A DNA stretch of 64,000 nucleotides from Tubiluchus corallicola (GCA_030141605.1 JAQGDQ010000442.1:1-64000), one strand, 5' to 3'; shown: positions 50,949 through 58,899, counted from the stretch's first letter. The notes: a model not told the origin generated them from the sequence alone. Made by a program: numbers and translations.

Positions 50949-53900
50949 GTGATGGTGATGATGATGATGATGAGAAGAAGAAGAAGATGATGATGATGAT
51001 GATGATGATGATGAGAAGAAGAAGAATGCAATATGTGCCATTTTAATGCTTCAAATTAGGTAAAAAAAGCTGTGGATAAATTAAAAAATGGCTGTGAGCA
51101 AAGTAAAAAATCGTCGTTAAAACAAAACGGTGCGTCAAGTGAGAAAAAGGTGTCAAGTGTTCAGTATCGCTAAGTGAGGAAAAGGTGTCAAATGTTCAGC
51201 ATCACTAAATGAGAAAAAGATGTCAAATGTTCAGCATAGCTAAGTGAAAAAAAGGTGTCAAATGTTCAGTATCGTTAAGTGAGAAAAAGATGTCAAATGT
51301 TCAGCATCGCCAAGTGAGAAAAAGGTGTCAAATGTTCAGTATCGTTAAGTGAGAAAAAGATGTCAAATGTTCAGCATAGCTAAGTGAAAAAAAGGTGTCA
51401 AATGTTCAGTATCGTTAAGTGAGAAAAAGATGTCAAATGTTCAGCATCGCTAAATGAGAAAAAGATGTCAAATGTTCAGCATAGCTAAGTGAAAAAAAGG
51501 TGTCAAATGTTCAGTATCGTTAAGTGAGAAAAAGATGTCAAATGTTCAGCATAGCTAAGTGAGAAAAAGGTGTCAAATGTTCAGTATCGTTAAGTGAGAA
51601 AAAGATGTCAAATGCGTCATTAACATTTAAACGTCACTAGACTGGGAGTCATTAAACGAGGACTTAATGTAGATGACTCTGTGTTTGATGTTCGTGTCTT
51701 ATTTTTCTCTTGTAGAAGGTCTGGTCACGCGAGGCTATTGCAAGCTTTGAAAATTTCGTCACTGGTAGGAACCTGTACGCTATCATTCATGAAAAACTAG
51801 AGGTATGTTTCTTCACTAATGTAGTTCATTGTTGCATCAATGTCGCATCGTTCACAGATTTTTAATTGGTCAGAAGAAAGAAGGTATTGCATCATTCAGG
51901 AGTGCATCATTCAAAATAGGCACCCCCTATTTTCACTCGATAATATTCAGTATAGTAAATCTTTTTTCTTTAGTTCTTTTTTTATACTTATACGGGACCA
52001 GAGCAAGTGAGGGTAGTACTGTTTGCTTCACAGCCCAGCACAGAGCGCTTACAGCTCAAGCAATGTCGCGTTTGGCTGCTGTGCGCATGCGACCATGCGC
52101 ACATGTCTGAGATAAGATGCTGCACTTTAGGTAGAAAGAGTACTGTCCCTCATGCAGTGTGTGTACCGGCATATTCTTGAACTGCGACAATTTAGGCTAT
52201 TCATAAGCAAACAATATTTTTTGTTTACGATTTTATCAAATTTATGCATAAATTTTCATTTGTTTCATTTTGCTCAGTATTAAAACAATGACTAAAATTT
52301 TTCTGAAGCAGCTCCCTCAGTAATTTTAGCTATGAGCTGCTATTGAAGATATTATAAGACGTATGACCTTTCTGCTACTGTATGAGCACAGACATAACTA
52401 AACAATTCTGAATTAGGTACTGTCCTAGTCAGGAGATTCTTGGCTATCCAATCATGCTGTTTATGTAAACATTTGTAAGTGATTTAATTGTATAAAATTG
52501 AGAAAAGCATGCACTTTTTAGGCACTCCAACTTAGCCTATCGAGTAGCTTAGTCTGGTGTACACTTGCATGATCATATACTCTATTTTATTGATCACCTG
52601 CTTACTACAGCTCAAGCTGGGCAGAGTTCTGCTGCTATTCCAGGAAAAACCAACCAATCAGCAAAAGTCAAATTAAGGTCGTTTCATCTTTTAACAACAA
52701 TTTCTCCTTAAAAATAGAGTAGATTTGAGGCCAAACAAGTGATACGGTACTGTGCAAACACTGCAGTTACTGAAAGCTTTTTCCAATTTTCTCGTGAAAA
52801 ATCGATTTTTAATTTGTCTAAAGTAAGCAAATGCATTTCACGTATAATTTTGCATGAAAATCCATTGTGTGAGGAGTTATTACTACAAAAATTATCAAGT
52901 ATAACGTAATCACTGCTTAGTGAGAGAGTTTTTCATGAACCCCTGCAAAATGCAGCAAACGTTTACGTCCTGAAGGAGTTAAATGCAAATACAGTAGGTG
53001 CCGCTTAATCGACTCACTTTCTTATGCAAGTTTTATTTTGACCCAATTAACCGACTGAATCTGTTAGCCAATGGGTATCGCACTACTACTACAAAAGTAC
53101 GAATCATCGCTCGTCGCCTTATTATGAATTGTAAAGGTTTTAAATCAATTTTATGAACGAAATAATTTCAAAATTCCTATGTGCAATTATTTAAGAATCA
53201 AATTTATACAAGTCAATTGATAAAAAATGAAAAAAAGTCGCACAAAGCTGATTATTACCACTACAAATTTTAAAAATTCATGCAAGGTCGGTTGCTTCAT
53301 TTCTACTTTCAAAACGTTGATTTATGAAATTCTCATAGTGATGAAAACGTTGAAAATCTGCTGCTGTATGTTGCACATATTCACGCAAAACGCTTCTAGT
53401 GTTTGAAATGCAGTTGGTGATGACGTTGTTTCCCCTGTGACAAGCAGTGGGAACTTCAAAAGGAAACTGCTGGGCTAGTGATTAAAGCATAAGAAAACCC
53501 TCCACTTACATAAAGCTTAAAAAATTCGTCTCGAAATTTTATACCACTGCCATGCATACCTTTTCGTATGCATGGCTTGCATCGGCAGTGACGCTGTATA
53601 AAACGTGTAAATTTAAACTCTCGCGATGACAGTTAGGCACAGCCATTTTAATAGTAGGTCATTTGAAACAAGTTTTGATAACATTGAGTAAAGTTTAAAA
53701 AATAATCAGAGCATCCGTAGCATATATGTTGACGGGTGAGTCATCAACATTTTACCAATTGGCACAAACATTTTAAATTATTAGTCTAGGTACATAAGTC
53801 CTTCCAGCAGGTAAGTGAAATGCTAAGTAATATAGATTTGCATGGAAAGTTTTTTTTGGGTCATAATTTGGTTTTTCTTCCTCTGATTTACGTGGCATAG

Positions 53901-56900
53901 TGACGTCATGTAATGGTGCCGTTGGAACAGTATTGCGGGAGATTTAAAATGAAAACAAACGAAAATTTCTTTCAACACGAATCCGATATGTGCATCAAAT
54001 TGCTGCATATCTAGCACATATGATAAATGTACCTGCTTATGAGCAAAGCTGTACTTAACATGACTGTTTCTACATACATTTAAGTGGACAAAATCATTAA
54101 TACTATTATCTTGTTATTAATAAGTGTTCCTGGTGTTAAGATTGTAAATAAATAATTTCGTGTAGGATGGCTCAGCTTCTGTATTCTTGTGCGACACTCG
54201 TGGCAAGGAGGACATCTACATTAACGACTTATTATGTGATGAGAAACTTGCGGTAGTGAAGCCCGTCGGATGTGCCGTGGAGGTGAGAATAAAGTGATGT
54301 TAGTTCTGGAACCATTTTTGGCTTCGTCACACCTCCTAAATCAACGTTTCCCAAACTTTTCCATTTTGTCACCCCTTTCAGTGTTACCAAACCTACCGTG
54401 ACCTCCACCTTTGTAAGCCTTCTGAAAACATACTAATTTTTAATATCGCAGATACATTATTTTAAAATTTAAAAGATTATTCACAGCAGAGAGCAATAAC
54501 AAAAACAATGTTTATTATTGTTTATTAATGTTTATTAACAAGAATTGATTTAATAATGTATTTTAATGAAAAAGACATATCTGTATATCTGTATATACAG
54601 TTGGATCCTCCATGTCCCCCCCCCCCAAAAAAAGGCTCACAAACCCTTTTGGGGGTCATGAATCACAGTTTGGGGACGACTGTCCTAGAAGCGTTATTCC
54701 TGACTGTCACCCATTCGTTACTAACCAGGTCTGTCACTGTTAAACTTCATAAAATTGCATGGCCATTGAGCCAATTGTTGGCTGTTGTTAGCAAAAAAGG
54801 CTCACAACCCTTTTGGATGTCATGAATCGCAGTTTGGGGGCCACTGTCCTAGAAGCGTTATTCCTGACAGTCATCCATTCATTACTAACCAGGTCTGGCA
54901 CTGTTAAACTTCATAAAATTGCATGGCCATTGAGCTAATTGTTGGTTGTTGTTAGCCTGTAACCTATCATTCAGTAGTTTATCATTCTCAAAGCGTCCGT
55001 AGAAACGGCCCGTTTAAAATAGGCATACATTTATGCTTATGACCAAATTTAAACAAAAGCGTTTGTGCTGTCGTAGAATTACGTGCGTTCTGCGTTATTT
55101 ATTATATTATTTTGTTGACGTTTTTTCTTTCAAGGCAAAGATGTCGGATGAGGAAGCCATTTTGGAACCTGGGCAGTCGTCTTACCATCATCATAATGCA
55201 GAAAGGAACGGGTTAAGTAAGTGTAATATGTATAAGCAATTCACTGTAAGTTGGATCTTAGTTGTGAATTTTATACAGTGGCAGCCGTAGTTAAAATTAC
55301 TGGGGTGCTGCTTCAGAAAATTTTTAGCCATTAATACTGTCTAAAACAAAATTAACATATGTAATTTTAATTTCTAATTGCAATTAAAAAAACGAACAAA
55401 AATTTATACACAAACTTGATAAAATCATAAACAAAAAAATGTTTGCTTACGAATAGCCTAAACTGCCACAGTTCAAGAATATGCCGGTACACGGTTTTTA
55501 AGTACATGAGAACTGACAACAAGCTGTATAACCGACACTCCTTTCTCTACCTAGCAGCAGATGCTAGCAGTGCAGCGTACAGCACGTTATCTCAGACATA
55601 TGGCCGCATGCGCACAACAGCCGAACAAGCTGTTGCTGGGCTGTGAAGCAAACAGTACTACCCTCGCGTGGTCTGGTTCCGCACAAGTATAAAGAAAGAA
55701 CTAAAGACATAGACATAGACATAGAACATTTATTTTCTCCAATTAGTTTAACATCAAAAGTTTTTTAAATATTAAATAATTATAATGATGGAGCAGGGCA
55801 GAGAAGGACCATAGGGTCATCTAGTCTCCTGCCCTTTCTTATAAATAGATTCGTATATTAAAAATTAACTGTGATGCTGCAGATGACAAAAACAAAAACA
55901 AATAAGAAAAAATAATAATAAAAACAGTATAAATGATACAAATTATCCAAAAAGAACTAAAAACAAAAAATAATAAAGTTAGATACCCAAATCTAAGCAA
56001 AACAATACAATTATTCAGTAATTAGGATTATTATTATATTATTATCTAAAGAAAAAAGACTTATATTGAATATTATCGATAATATTGAGTGAAAATAGGG
56101 AGTGCTGCAGTTCCACAGTACCAATACACTAGCTGTCACTGATTTTGTACGTGTCTTGCATAATGCATACAATGTTTATGTAGTATGCTCTACTAATGGT
56201 GCTTTTGTAGAAGTTTATTTAGTACATAGTTTAACGTTTTCTCCAGTCAGACAGAAATGGACATTGTATAAAACGTCGAATGCGACAAATCGTAAGGTCT
56301 ATGTAACCCCAACAGACACTGATGTTTTTTTAACATGTTACTATGATTACACAAAGAATTCGTAGTTATTATTAAACAAAAAAAACATTAATTAAATAAC
56401 TTGCCTTTTTCTGGCGAATTTTGAATGTGTGCATTGACATAAAGATCACCATGCTTTGCGTCTTCGGCGCGAGCGAGTGAGAATGACGTACGATGTACAG
56501 AAAGTATCTTTGGTCACCGATGTTTGTTTACAAATCTTTGGTGACCTCGTGATTGCAGTCATTATGACATTTGTCTCGCGTAACTAAAAGTGGCGATTCT
56601 TCAAATTTAATGCCGCAAACAACGAAGTGATAAGAAATCAAAGGAAACAAGTTTTACACTAAGTTTATAATAAGATTAATTGAATATTCATTCTTGACTT
56701 CGGTCAGTCAAATATTATAATGGATCCTGAGCAACAAAGGCTTTAAAGCACAAGAAAGGTCACTTACATGAAGCTTAAAAAAATCATTTTGAAATTTTAT
56801 GCTACTTACATACCTCCTTTTTTGCGTGCACGGTTTGCGTCGGCCGTAACGCTGTATAAAATCTGTAAATTTAAACTCCCGCGATGACTGTTAGACGCAG

Positions 56901-57934
56901 CCATTTTGATGATTAGGTGGTTTGGAACAAGTTTAGATAACACTGAGTAAAGTTTGAAAAAATAATCAGAGCATTCGTAGCATACATGTCACTAAGTAAA
57001 ATTTTAAATTACTGTATCTTGTCAATGAAAATGCACTTTTGGTTAGTGAGTGGCGCACCCTGGAGGTGAGTCGATGACATTTTGCCGTGAAAACAATTTA
57101 AATAATCAATAATTTTCTTTTTTAGTTACCTAAGTCTTTCAAACAGGTAAGCAAAATGCTAAGTAACATAACTTTGCATGGAAAGTTTTTTGGGACACGA
57201 TTTAACATTGACTTTTCTTCCCCTGATTTACATTGTGCATATATGACGTCATGTAATGGTGCCGTTGGAACAGTATTGCGGGAGATCTAAAACAAAACCA
57301 AGCAAAAATTCCTTTCAACTTGAATACAATATGGACATAAATTGCTATAAATTAATAGAATTTTTTAAGGAGATTTTTTTGAAACCTACTTCAGGTACCC
57401 TTTTCTTGTCCTTTGACCAATCAGCTGTTTCTTGCAGGTCGGAGTGTAGAAGAATCAGCTTTTTGGAGGACGGTAATACCCACCTTACGTGGCGCTCAAA
57501 GTTGCAAAACTCTCGAATCTTCCACCGCATCTCATTCGTGCAGTTCGGGCGACGCCACGCTTCAGTGTGTTTGCGATCACCATGCAAAGGACGACTATTA
57601 TGCATTTTCGGAGTGTAGTGTAAGCGAGCAACCGGAAGACTTGCAGAGCCAGGTATTGACGTCCGATGCTGTAGAGCTGCAAAGCGTCACCTCCGTCGGG
57701 ACATCCTCGTCGGAGTTGTTCCACAAGAGCAGGGCGTGTCCGTCCGACGTCTCTAGTCGTCAGTCACCCAAGCAGAGTCAAAGCGAAGATTGTCTAGAAG
57801 ACGACGCAGACATGTTTTTCTTCAGGTCCTTGCTACCTCACGTGAGAGAACTGTCCCGACAGAACAAGAGGAAGTTCCAACAAGCGACGATGACGACATT
57901 GTTTAATATTCTGTCCGAACAGGACGAACATTGA
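30782..57934 (+). CDS. TDRD5-like: TDRD5/Tejas-like LOTUS and Tudor protein, 15 coding exons
   Basis: Spliced gene assembled from 15 coding exons: 30782-31478, 31744-31841, 35006-35062, 36576-36696, 37907-38019, 40175-40280, 41096-41157, 42877-43067, 47743-47887, 49202-49263, 50795-50864, 51716-51802, 54166-54282, 55135-55216, 57438-57934. Every intron is GT-AG, every phase matches, and the total of 2505 nt gives 834 aa plus stop. Domains by eye: LOTUS/OST-HTH about residues 7-78, with a following helix rich in charge (81-97) that resembles an eLOTUS extension; LOTUS 2 about 148-222; an acidic run near 250-258; LOTUS 3 about 258-325; LOTUS 4 about 329-397; an extended Tudor about 440-640 with core 499-551 (CAAR, DWRRAKV, FVDFGDY); a BESS-like motif about 794-830. 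LOTUS repeats followed by a single Tudor fit TDRD5/Tejas rather than TDRD7, which has three Tudors. Known family role: germ-granule scaffold in piRNA biogenesis, with the eLOTUS binding Vasa/DDX4 and the Tudor binding methyl-arginine of PIWI proteins. That role is inferred here from domains only. Confidence 0.85.
31744..31841 (+). CDS. TDRD5-like exon 2 (acidic linker)
   Basis: 98 nt between CTACTTGCAG and GGTAAGAA, phase 1 to phase 0, residues 233-265. Eight consecutive Asp codons (GAC/GAT) give an acidic run, followed by EVKVNLKL, which starts the first helix of LOTUS 3. Confidence 0.8.
32813..33505. repeat. Block with direct ~140-bp end repeats (intron 2)
   Basis: CAGCTCCATCTAG, TTTACTCTTTATTTAC and GATTGGTTAGCGTGG occur in the same order at 32813-32960 and 33350-33505. 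The ~390 bp between include CCTTTGACC/GGTCAAAGG in opposite orientations. An inverted copy of the middle part is at about 61020-61220. Confidence 0.65.
33916..34958. mobile_element. TA-target TIR element, family 3, complete copy (intron 2)
   Basis: The left end CAGTAGGCGCCGCTTAAT and the inverted right end CAGTAGGCGCTGCTTAAT match at 17 of 18, with TA at the left flank. 1043 bp without a transposase ORF. The right part repeats GAGTCAATTAAGC-type units several times. Related copies: 52992-54115, 56737-57345 and 58440-58780 (reversed). Confidence 0.8.
35006..35062 (+). CDS. TDRD5-like exon 3 (LOTUS 3, first half)
   Basis: 57-nt microexon-sized coding exon after GTATTTTTAG and before GTAAATTC, phase 0/0, residues 266-284. 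The encoded VLDDYKNGIHVTKLQTEYK is the helix, Gly-Ile-x-Val, helix start of a LOTUS fold and completes LOTUS 3 with exon 4. Confidence 0.8.
35448..36130 (-). mobile_element. LINE 3' end (intron 3 of TDRD5-like)
   Basis: The minus strand encodes the C-terminal part of a LINE ORF2. It has a helical segment (LASEVLEMQINSAHERSWYN upstream of a frame break) and then LKIRLNMIKVKGNYKNEFKD followed by a CPVCGEDDDTTEHMLRC zinc knuckle-type motif. The RT core is missing (5'-truncated). The zinc motif style recalls the I/Nimb group, as inference. Confidence 0.75.
36576..36696 (+). CDS. TDRD5-like exon 4 (LOTUS 3, second half)
   Basis: 121 nt after TTTTTTTCAG and before GTAAGTGA, phase 0 to 1, residues 285-324. 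It contains the LOTUS signature GFTNAVSLLDASGF and a closing strand with WIV. Confidence 0.85.
37545..37890. repeat. CT-rich microsatellite before exon 5
   Basis: About 300 bp of TC/CT repeats with CA interruptions, ending 17 bp before the exon 5 acceptor. It extends the natural pyrimidine tract. Confidence 0.95.
37907..38019 (+). CDS. TDRD5-like exon 5 (LOTUS 4, first half)
   Basis: 113 nt after a long pyrimidine tract ending TTGTTTCAG and before GTAGGTTC, phase 1 to 0, residues 325-362. It encodes YLRELCEVIDKHADGVLLS and the following NLSEIFE, the first helices of a further LOTUS-like unit completed by exon 6. Confidence 0.85.
38166..39080 (+). repeat. 57-bp minisatellite, 15 open units (intron 5)
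   Basis: Units of GATTAACTGTATAGGGTCAT plus 37 bp, period 57 bp, from about 38228 to 39080, with one degenerate unit before. Because 57 is a multiple of 3, one frame stays open for 321 codons (19-aa unit VINCIGSYCCPVTMLNQLC). Unit variants (CTTTG or CTTCA end, CAGTC or CACTC) occur in blocks. No start context, splice sites or domain argue for protein. Confidence 0.95.
39677..40107 (-). mobile_element. 5S rRNA-derived SINE, copy B (intron 5)
   Basis: The minus-strand 5S-like head ends at about 40105 (CACGTTGAAAACACCGGTTC). The body ends at TTGTTGTTGGCATCCTTCTG. An internal deletion removes ~120 bp compared with copies A and D. Confidence 0.85.
40175..40280 (+). CDS. TDRD5-like exon 6 (LOTUS 4, second half)
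   Basis: 106 nt after TTTTGCTTTAG and before GTGAAAAG, phase 0 to 1, residues 363-397. It carries the LOTUS signature PSLFGYSSFDELADKL. Confidence 0.85.
40400..40995 (+). repeat. Interspersed repeat R1, copy 2 (intron 6)
   Basis: Collinear with 20165-20765 in the same orientation; ends about 100 bp before exon 7. Confidence 0.7.
41096..41157 (+). CDS. TDRD5-like exon 7 (linker)
   Basis: 62 nt after ATGTTTAG and before GTAAATTG, phase 1 to 0, residues 398-418. The encoded linker has no recognisable motif. The exon is needed: joining exon 6 straight to exon 8 breaks the frame and meets a stop within about 15 codons. Confidence 0.6.
41190..41553 (-). mobile_element. Possible solo LTR (intron 7)
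   Basis: On the minus strand a TATATAAG-like box (about 41428-41436) is followed by AATAAA about 180 bp downstream (about 41246-41251). Target duplication was not found. Confidence 0.25.
41787..42232 (-). mobile_element. 5S rRNA-derived SINE, copy C (intron 7)
   Basis: The 5S-like head is at about 42120-42232. The body is collinear with copy D but lacks the terminal GGATGCCAAC segment. Confidence 0.85.
42240..42870. other. Intron 7 remainder
   Basis: Contains AGGAACACCCTGTACAAG near 42611, similar to mariner-type ends; otherwise nothing recognised. Confidence 0.3.
42877..43067 (+). CDS. TDRD5-like exon 8 (N-terminal part of extended Tudor)
   Basis: 191 nt after TTTAAATAG and before GTGAGTTT, phase 0 to 2, residues 419-481. 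The segment IIHVEHPGYFHFRLL followed by a helix (LQNEIVNEM) matches the strand-helix lead-in of TDRD extended Tudor domains. A 63-bp minisatellite begins about 30 bp after the donor. Confidence 0.85.
43097..43670. repeat. 63-bp minisatellite, nine units (intron 8)
   Basis: Units centred on CAGATAGATGGTGCTGTAAT recur at 43117, 43175, 43238, 43298, 43361, 43424, 43486 and on to about 43612 (58-63 bp). Most units are 63 bp, so long frames stay open on both strands by periodicity. Confidence 0.95.
43700..45440. other. Intron 8 sequence without recognised features
   Basis: AT-rich; an AATC short repeat lies near 44990-45010. No gene-like ORF. Confidence 0.35.
45452..45668 (+). pseudogene. hAT transposase C-terminal remnant, frameshifted (intron 8)
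   Basis: One frame reads FSKLKLIKTHLRSSMSQERL before a stop. After a frameshift near 45592 another frame continues ISIEKEFLTPDVNEIVQVFS. Together they match the hAT C-terminal dimerisation region of ZMYM1/TTF-type transposases. About 150 bp downstream, CACGCCACTGG looks like the matching hAT terminus. Confidence 0.7.
46088..46680. mobile_element. TA-target MITE, family 1 copy B (intron 8)
   Basis: The left end CAGTGTTCCCTCGCTACTTCG and inverted right end CAATGTTCCCTCACTCATCG are flanked by TA (46086-46087, 46681-46682). 593 bp with no transposase. Contains a run of G near 46325. Confidence 0.85.
47330..47500 (+). repeat. CA microsatellite plus flank, unit 1 (intron 8)
   Basis: The CA tract is followed by GTGCAAACCATCATAAATAA and a segment ending TTTCACAAAAGACAATACTAA, repeated at 48005-48200. 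Confidence 0.9.
47743..47887 (+). CDS. TDRD5-like exon 9 (Tudor core, first half)
   Basis: 145 nt after TTAATTTCCAG and before GTAGGGGC, phase 2 to 0, residues 482-530. It includes GQPCAARNEGGDWRRAKV, the classic Tudor first strands; W515 is a likely cage residue. Near-identical CA-repeat blocks lie on both sides of this exon. Confidence 0.9.
48005..48200 (+). repeat. CA microsatellite plus flank, unit 2 (intron 9)
   Basis: Same CA tract plus ~80-bp flank as 47330-47500, in the same orientation. The pair brackets exon 9. Confidence 0.9.
48210..49190. other. Intron 9 remainder
   Basis: No gene or clear repeat recognised apart from a short G-rich tract near 48628. Confidence 0.35.
49202..49263 (+). 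CDS. TDRD5-like exon 10 (Tudor core, second half)
   Basis: 62 nt after TTTTTTTTCAG and before GTAGGTAC, phase 0 to 2, residues 531-550. VFFVDFGDYSRV is the VxFVDYGN-type Tudor core strand that supplies cage residues. Confidence 0.9.
49342..49798 (+). mobile_element. hAT-type MITE, family 4 copy A (intron 10)
   Basis: The left end CAGTGGCAGCTCGTAGC and inverted right end GAGCGGCGGCTCATG are hAT-like. Flanks GATTAGAG and AATTAGAT match at 6 of 8. Related copies: 51940-52345 (reversed) and 55278-56130 (interrupted). Confidence 0.75.
49855..50237. repeat. Pentanucleotide satellite in three blocks (intron 10)
   Basis: About 380 bp: TAAGA units (with AGCTA variants), then GGTGA units (about 50040-50130), then GATGA units (to about 50220), then TAAGA again. 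Confidence 0.97.
50795..50864 (+). CDS. TDRD5-like exon 11 (Tudor, post-core)
   Basis: 70 nt after TTCTTATTAG and before GTGAGTAA, phase 2 to 0, residues 551-574. MKPPTLALQGMLAAVAPIDG matches the P..A..C.LAGV.P..G segment after Tudor cores. A GAT microsatellite starts 15 bp into the next intron. Confidence 0.85.
50878..51026. repeat. GAT microsatellite with GAA insertions (intron 11)
   Basis: Long GAT run interrupted by GGT and AGA units, starting 15 bp after the exon 11 donor. Confidence 0.95.
51130..51620. repeat. 35-bp minisatellite, about 13 units (intron 11)
   Basis: Units AAAGATGTCAAATGTTCAGC plus ~15 bp. GCATAGC-type and GTATCGTT-type units alternate, so the working period is a ~70-bp dimer. 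Ends about 100 bp before exon 12. Confidence 0.95.
51716..51802 (+). CDS. TDRD5-like exon 12 (SN-like flank of extended Tudor)
   Basis: 87 nt after TTTCTCTTGTAG and before GTATGTTT, phase 0/0, residues 575-603. WSREAIASFENFV matches the W..EA...F helix of extended Tudor domains. Confidence 0.85.
51940..52345 (-). mobile_element. hAT-type MITE, family 4 copy B (intron 12)
   Basis: Reverse of 49342-49798: GTAGTACTGTTTGCTTCACA, GCGCATGCG and GTTTACGATTTTATC, ending TAGCTATGAGCTGCTATTG. Confidence 0.7.
52350..52960 (+). repeat. Interspersed repeat R2, copy 2 (intron 12)
   Basis: Collinear with 23070-23720 in the same orientation. Confidence 0.75.
52992..54115 (+). mobile_element. TA-target TIR element, family 3 copy B (intron 12)
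   Basis: Starts CAGTAGGTGCCGCTTAAT after TA and follows the complete copy at 33916. The right terminus is missing. It contains an 11-bp perfect hairpin GCCATGCATAC/GTATGCATGGC at 53549-53576. Confidence 0.75.
54166..54282 (+). CDS. TDRD5-like exon 13 (SN-like flank of extended Tudor)
   Basis: 117 nt after TTTCGTGTAG and before GTGAGAAT, phase 0/0, residues 604-642. The strand pattern SVFLCDTRGKEDIYINDLL closes the extended Tudor fold. Confidence 0.85.
54340..54952. mobile_element. hAT-like element with ~164-bp tandem duplication (intron 13)
   Basis: AACGTTTCCCAAACTTTTCC at the left and GGGGTCATGAATCACAGTTT followed by GGGGACGACTG at the right are hAT (Charlie-like) terminus styles. The right end plus flank is duplicated: GGCTCACAAACCC at about 54634 and again at about 54799, each followed by GTCCTAGAAGCGTTATTCC. 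Confidence 0.6.
55135..55216 (+). CDS. TDRD5-like exon 14 (disordered linker)
   Basis: 82 nt after TTTTCTTTCAAG and before GTAAGTGT, phase 0 to 1, residues 643-669. Acidic, His/Asn-rich and low in hydrophobics. The AAG acceptor is slightly weak; a second AAG six bases downstream would remove two residues and keep the frame. Confidence 0.7.
55278..56130 (+). mobile_element. hAT-type MITE, family 4 copy C, split by insertion (intron 14)
   Basis: Left part about 55278-55706 and right part about 56047-56130 are collinear with 49342-49798. A tandem-tail retroelement sits between them. Confidence 0.75.
55700..56042 (-). mobile_element. Retroelement 3' end inserted in a MITE
   Basis: Reverse of 7990-8345, with a GACATA tandem tail at its left edge. 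CTAAAGA is present on both sides (about 55703 and 56047), a plausible 7-bp target duplication. Confidence 0.7.
56737..57345 (+). mobile_element. TA-target TIR element, family 3 fragment (intron 14)
   Basis: Internal part only, matching 53480-54000: CACTTACATGAAGCTTAAAA, GCGATGACTGTTAGACGCAG and CATGTAATGGTGCCGTTGGA. Ends under 100 bp before exon 15. Confidence 0.7.
57438..57934 (+). CDS. TDRD5-like terminal exon 15 (Ser-rich tail and BESS-like motif)
   Basis: 497 coding nt after GCTGTTTCTTGCAG, entered in phase 1, ending at TGA 57932-57934, residues 670-834. A Ser/Cys-rich low-complexity stretch leads to an acidic patch and then FFFRSLLPHVRELSRQNKRK plus a short amphipathic helix. This fits the BESS pattern (acidic, F..SLLP..k.L...kk). 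The tail contains many CpGs and is more GC-rich than its surroundings, which supports coding. Confidence 0.85.
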
Positions 57935-58112
57935 ATTCTCTTTTTACTCCACGACGGCCTTGACCAAAGACCGGTTAGTGTGATAGATACAAGTCTTCCA
58001 AAAGCATTGCATTTATTTATTGAACTGTGTTCATTTAAGTGCTCAAAGGACTGCCTGGCTTCTCTGGACAATTACCTGGGTTTATTTCTTTTAAGAGAAG
58101 CCACTCTAGCTA

Positions 58113-58118
58113 ATTAAA
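58113..58118 (+). promoter_or_regulatory. Candidate polyadenylation signal of the TDRD5-like gene
   Basis: ATTAAA lies about 180 bp after the stop codon and is the first PAS-like hexamer I noticed. A canonical AATAAA occurs at 58500 but sits at the edge of a repeat copy. Confidence 0.3.
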
Positions 58119-58439
58119 AAAATTCTTATTGACTCTTAATTGTACATAACTGTGCGGTTTTACCATTACGAGGAAAGTTCTCTTTCTTTTCAAAGAACAA
58201 ATGTTAACGGTTCCACACGAAGTTTTCCCGGTAAAATTTGAACTGGCAGTGAGTTTGTTGATTAAGAAATTTTTGAGTTTAGAGAAACAAGAATTGGAAA
58301 TAAGGAAAACTGTAGCAAAGTAAACAAAAAAACAGGAAAAAAATTAAAGTGCATGGCCTTCAGATTATCATTATGAAAAATTGTAATTCGTAGTTTTTGA
58401 AAATCACTGATGAATGGTTAATATTATTTACATTGCCCG

Positions 58440-58780
58440 TTTAAAAATACAGTACTTGTTGTTTATTAGACTCAGAAATGCCTGGTACGGGTCTCCCCTA
58501 ATAAAATGTATATAAAAAATGGCAAAAATTGACTCAAATAACTCCGCATAATTGACTCCGTATTTCTGCTTCAGACACTTGTGTGTCTTTGTGACCAAAA
58601 AGCTTTTACTGTTTTTATTGATTTCTTTTTATTTATTTATTTTTTTTGATTTCTAAATGTACATAAAAACAGTCATGTTAGGTACAGCCTTGTTTGTAAG
58701 CAGGTACATTTGTCATATGCACTAAATTGCTAACGTAGCAGTTTTGCTTTGAATCTGTCACCCGCTTGTCCGCTGCAGTT
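58440..58780 (-). mobile_element. TA-target TIR element, family 3 fragment
   Basis: Reversed internal part: GACTCAAATAACTCCGCATA, ACATAAAAACAGTCATGTTA and GCAGGTACATTTGTCATATG correspond to 34620-34800 and 54030-54060. Confidence 0.6.
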
Positions 58781-58899
58781 AACCTAGTTTAGGGATGAGA
58801 ATTTTCCGTGGATAAGCGGAATTCCGAGTTTTTGGAATACCAGTAGCGCCATTTTTGTAAATCGTGTAAATTCGTTGAGAACATTTTTACGGACCCAGT

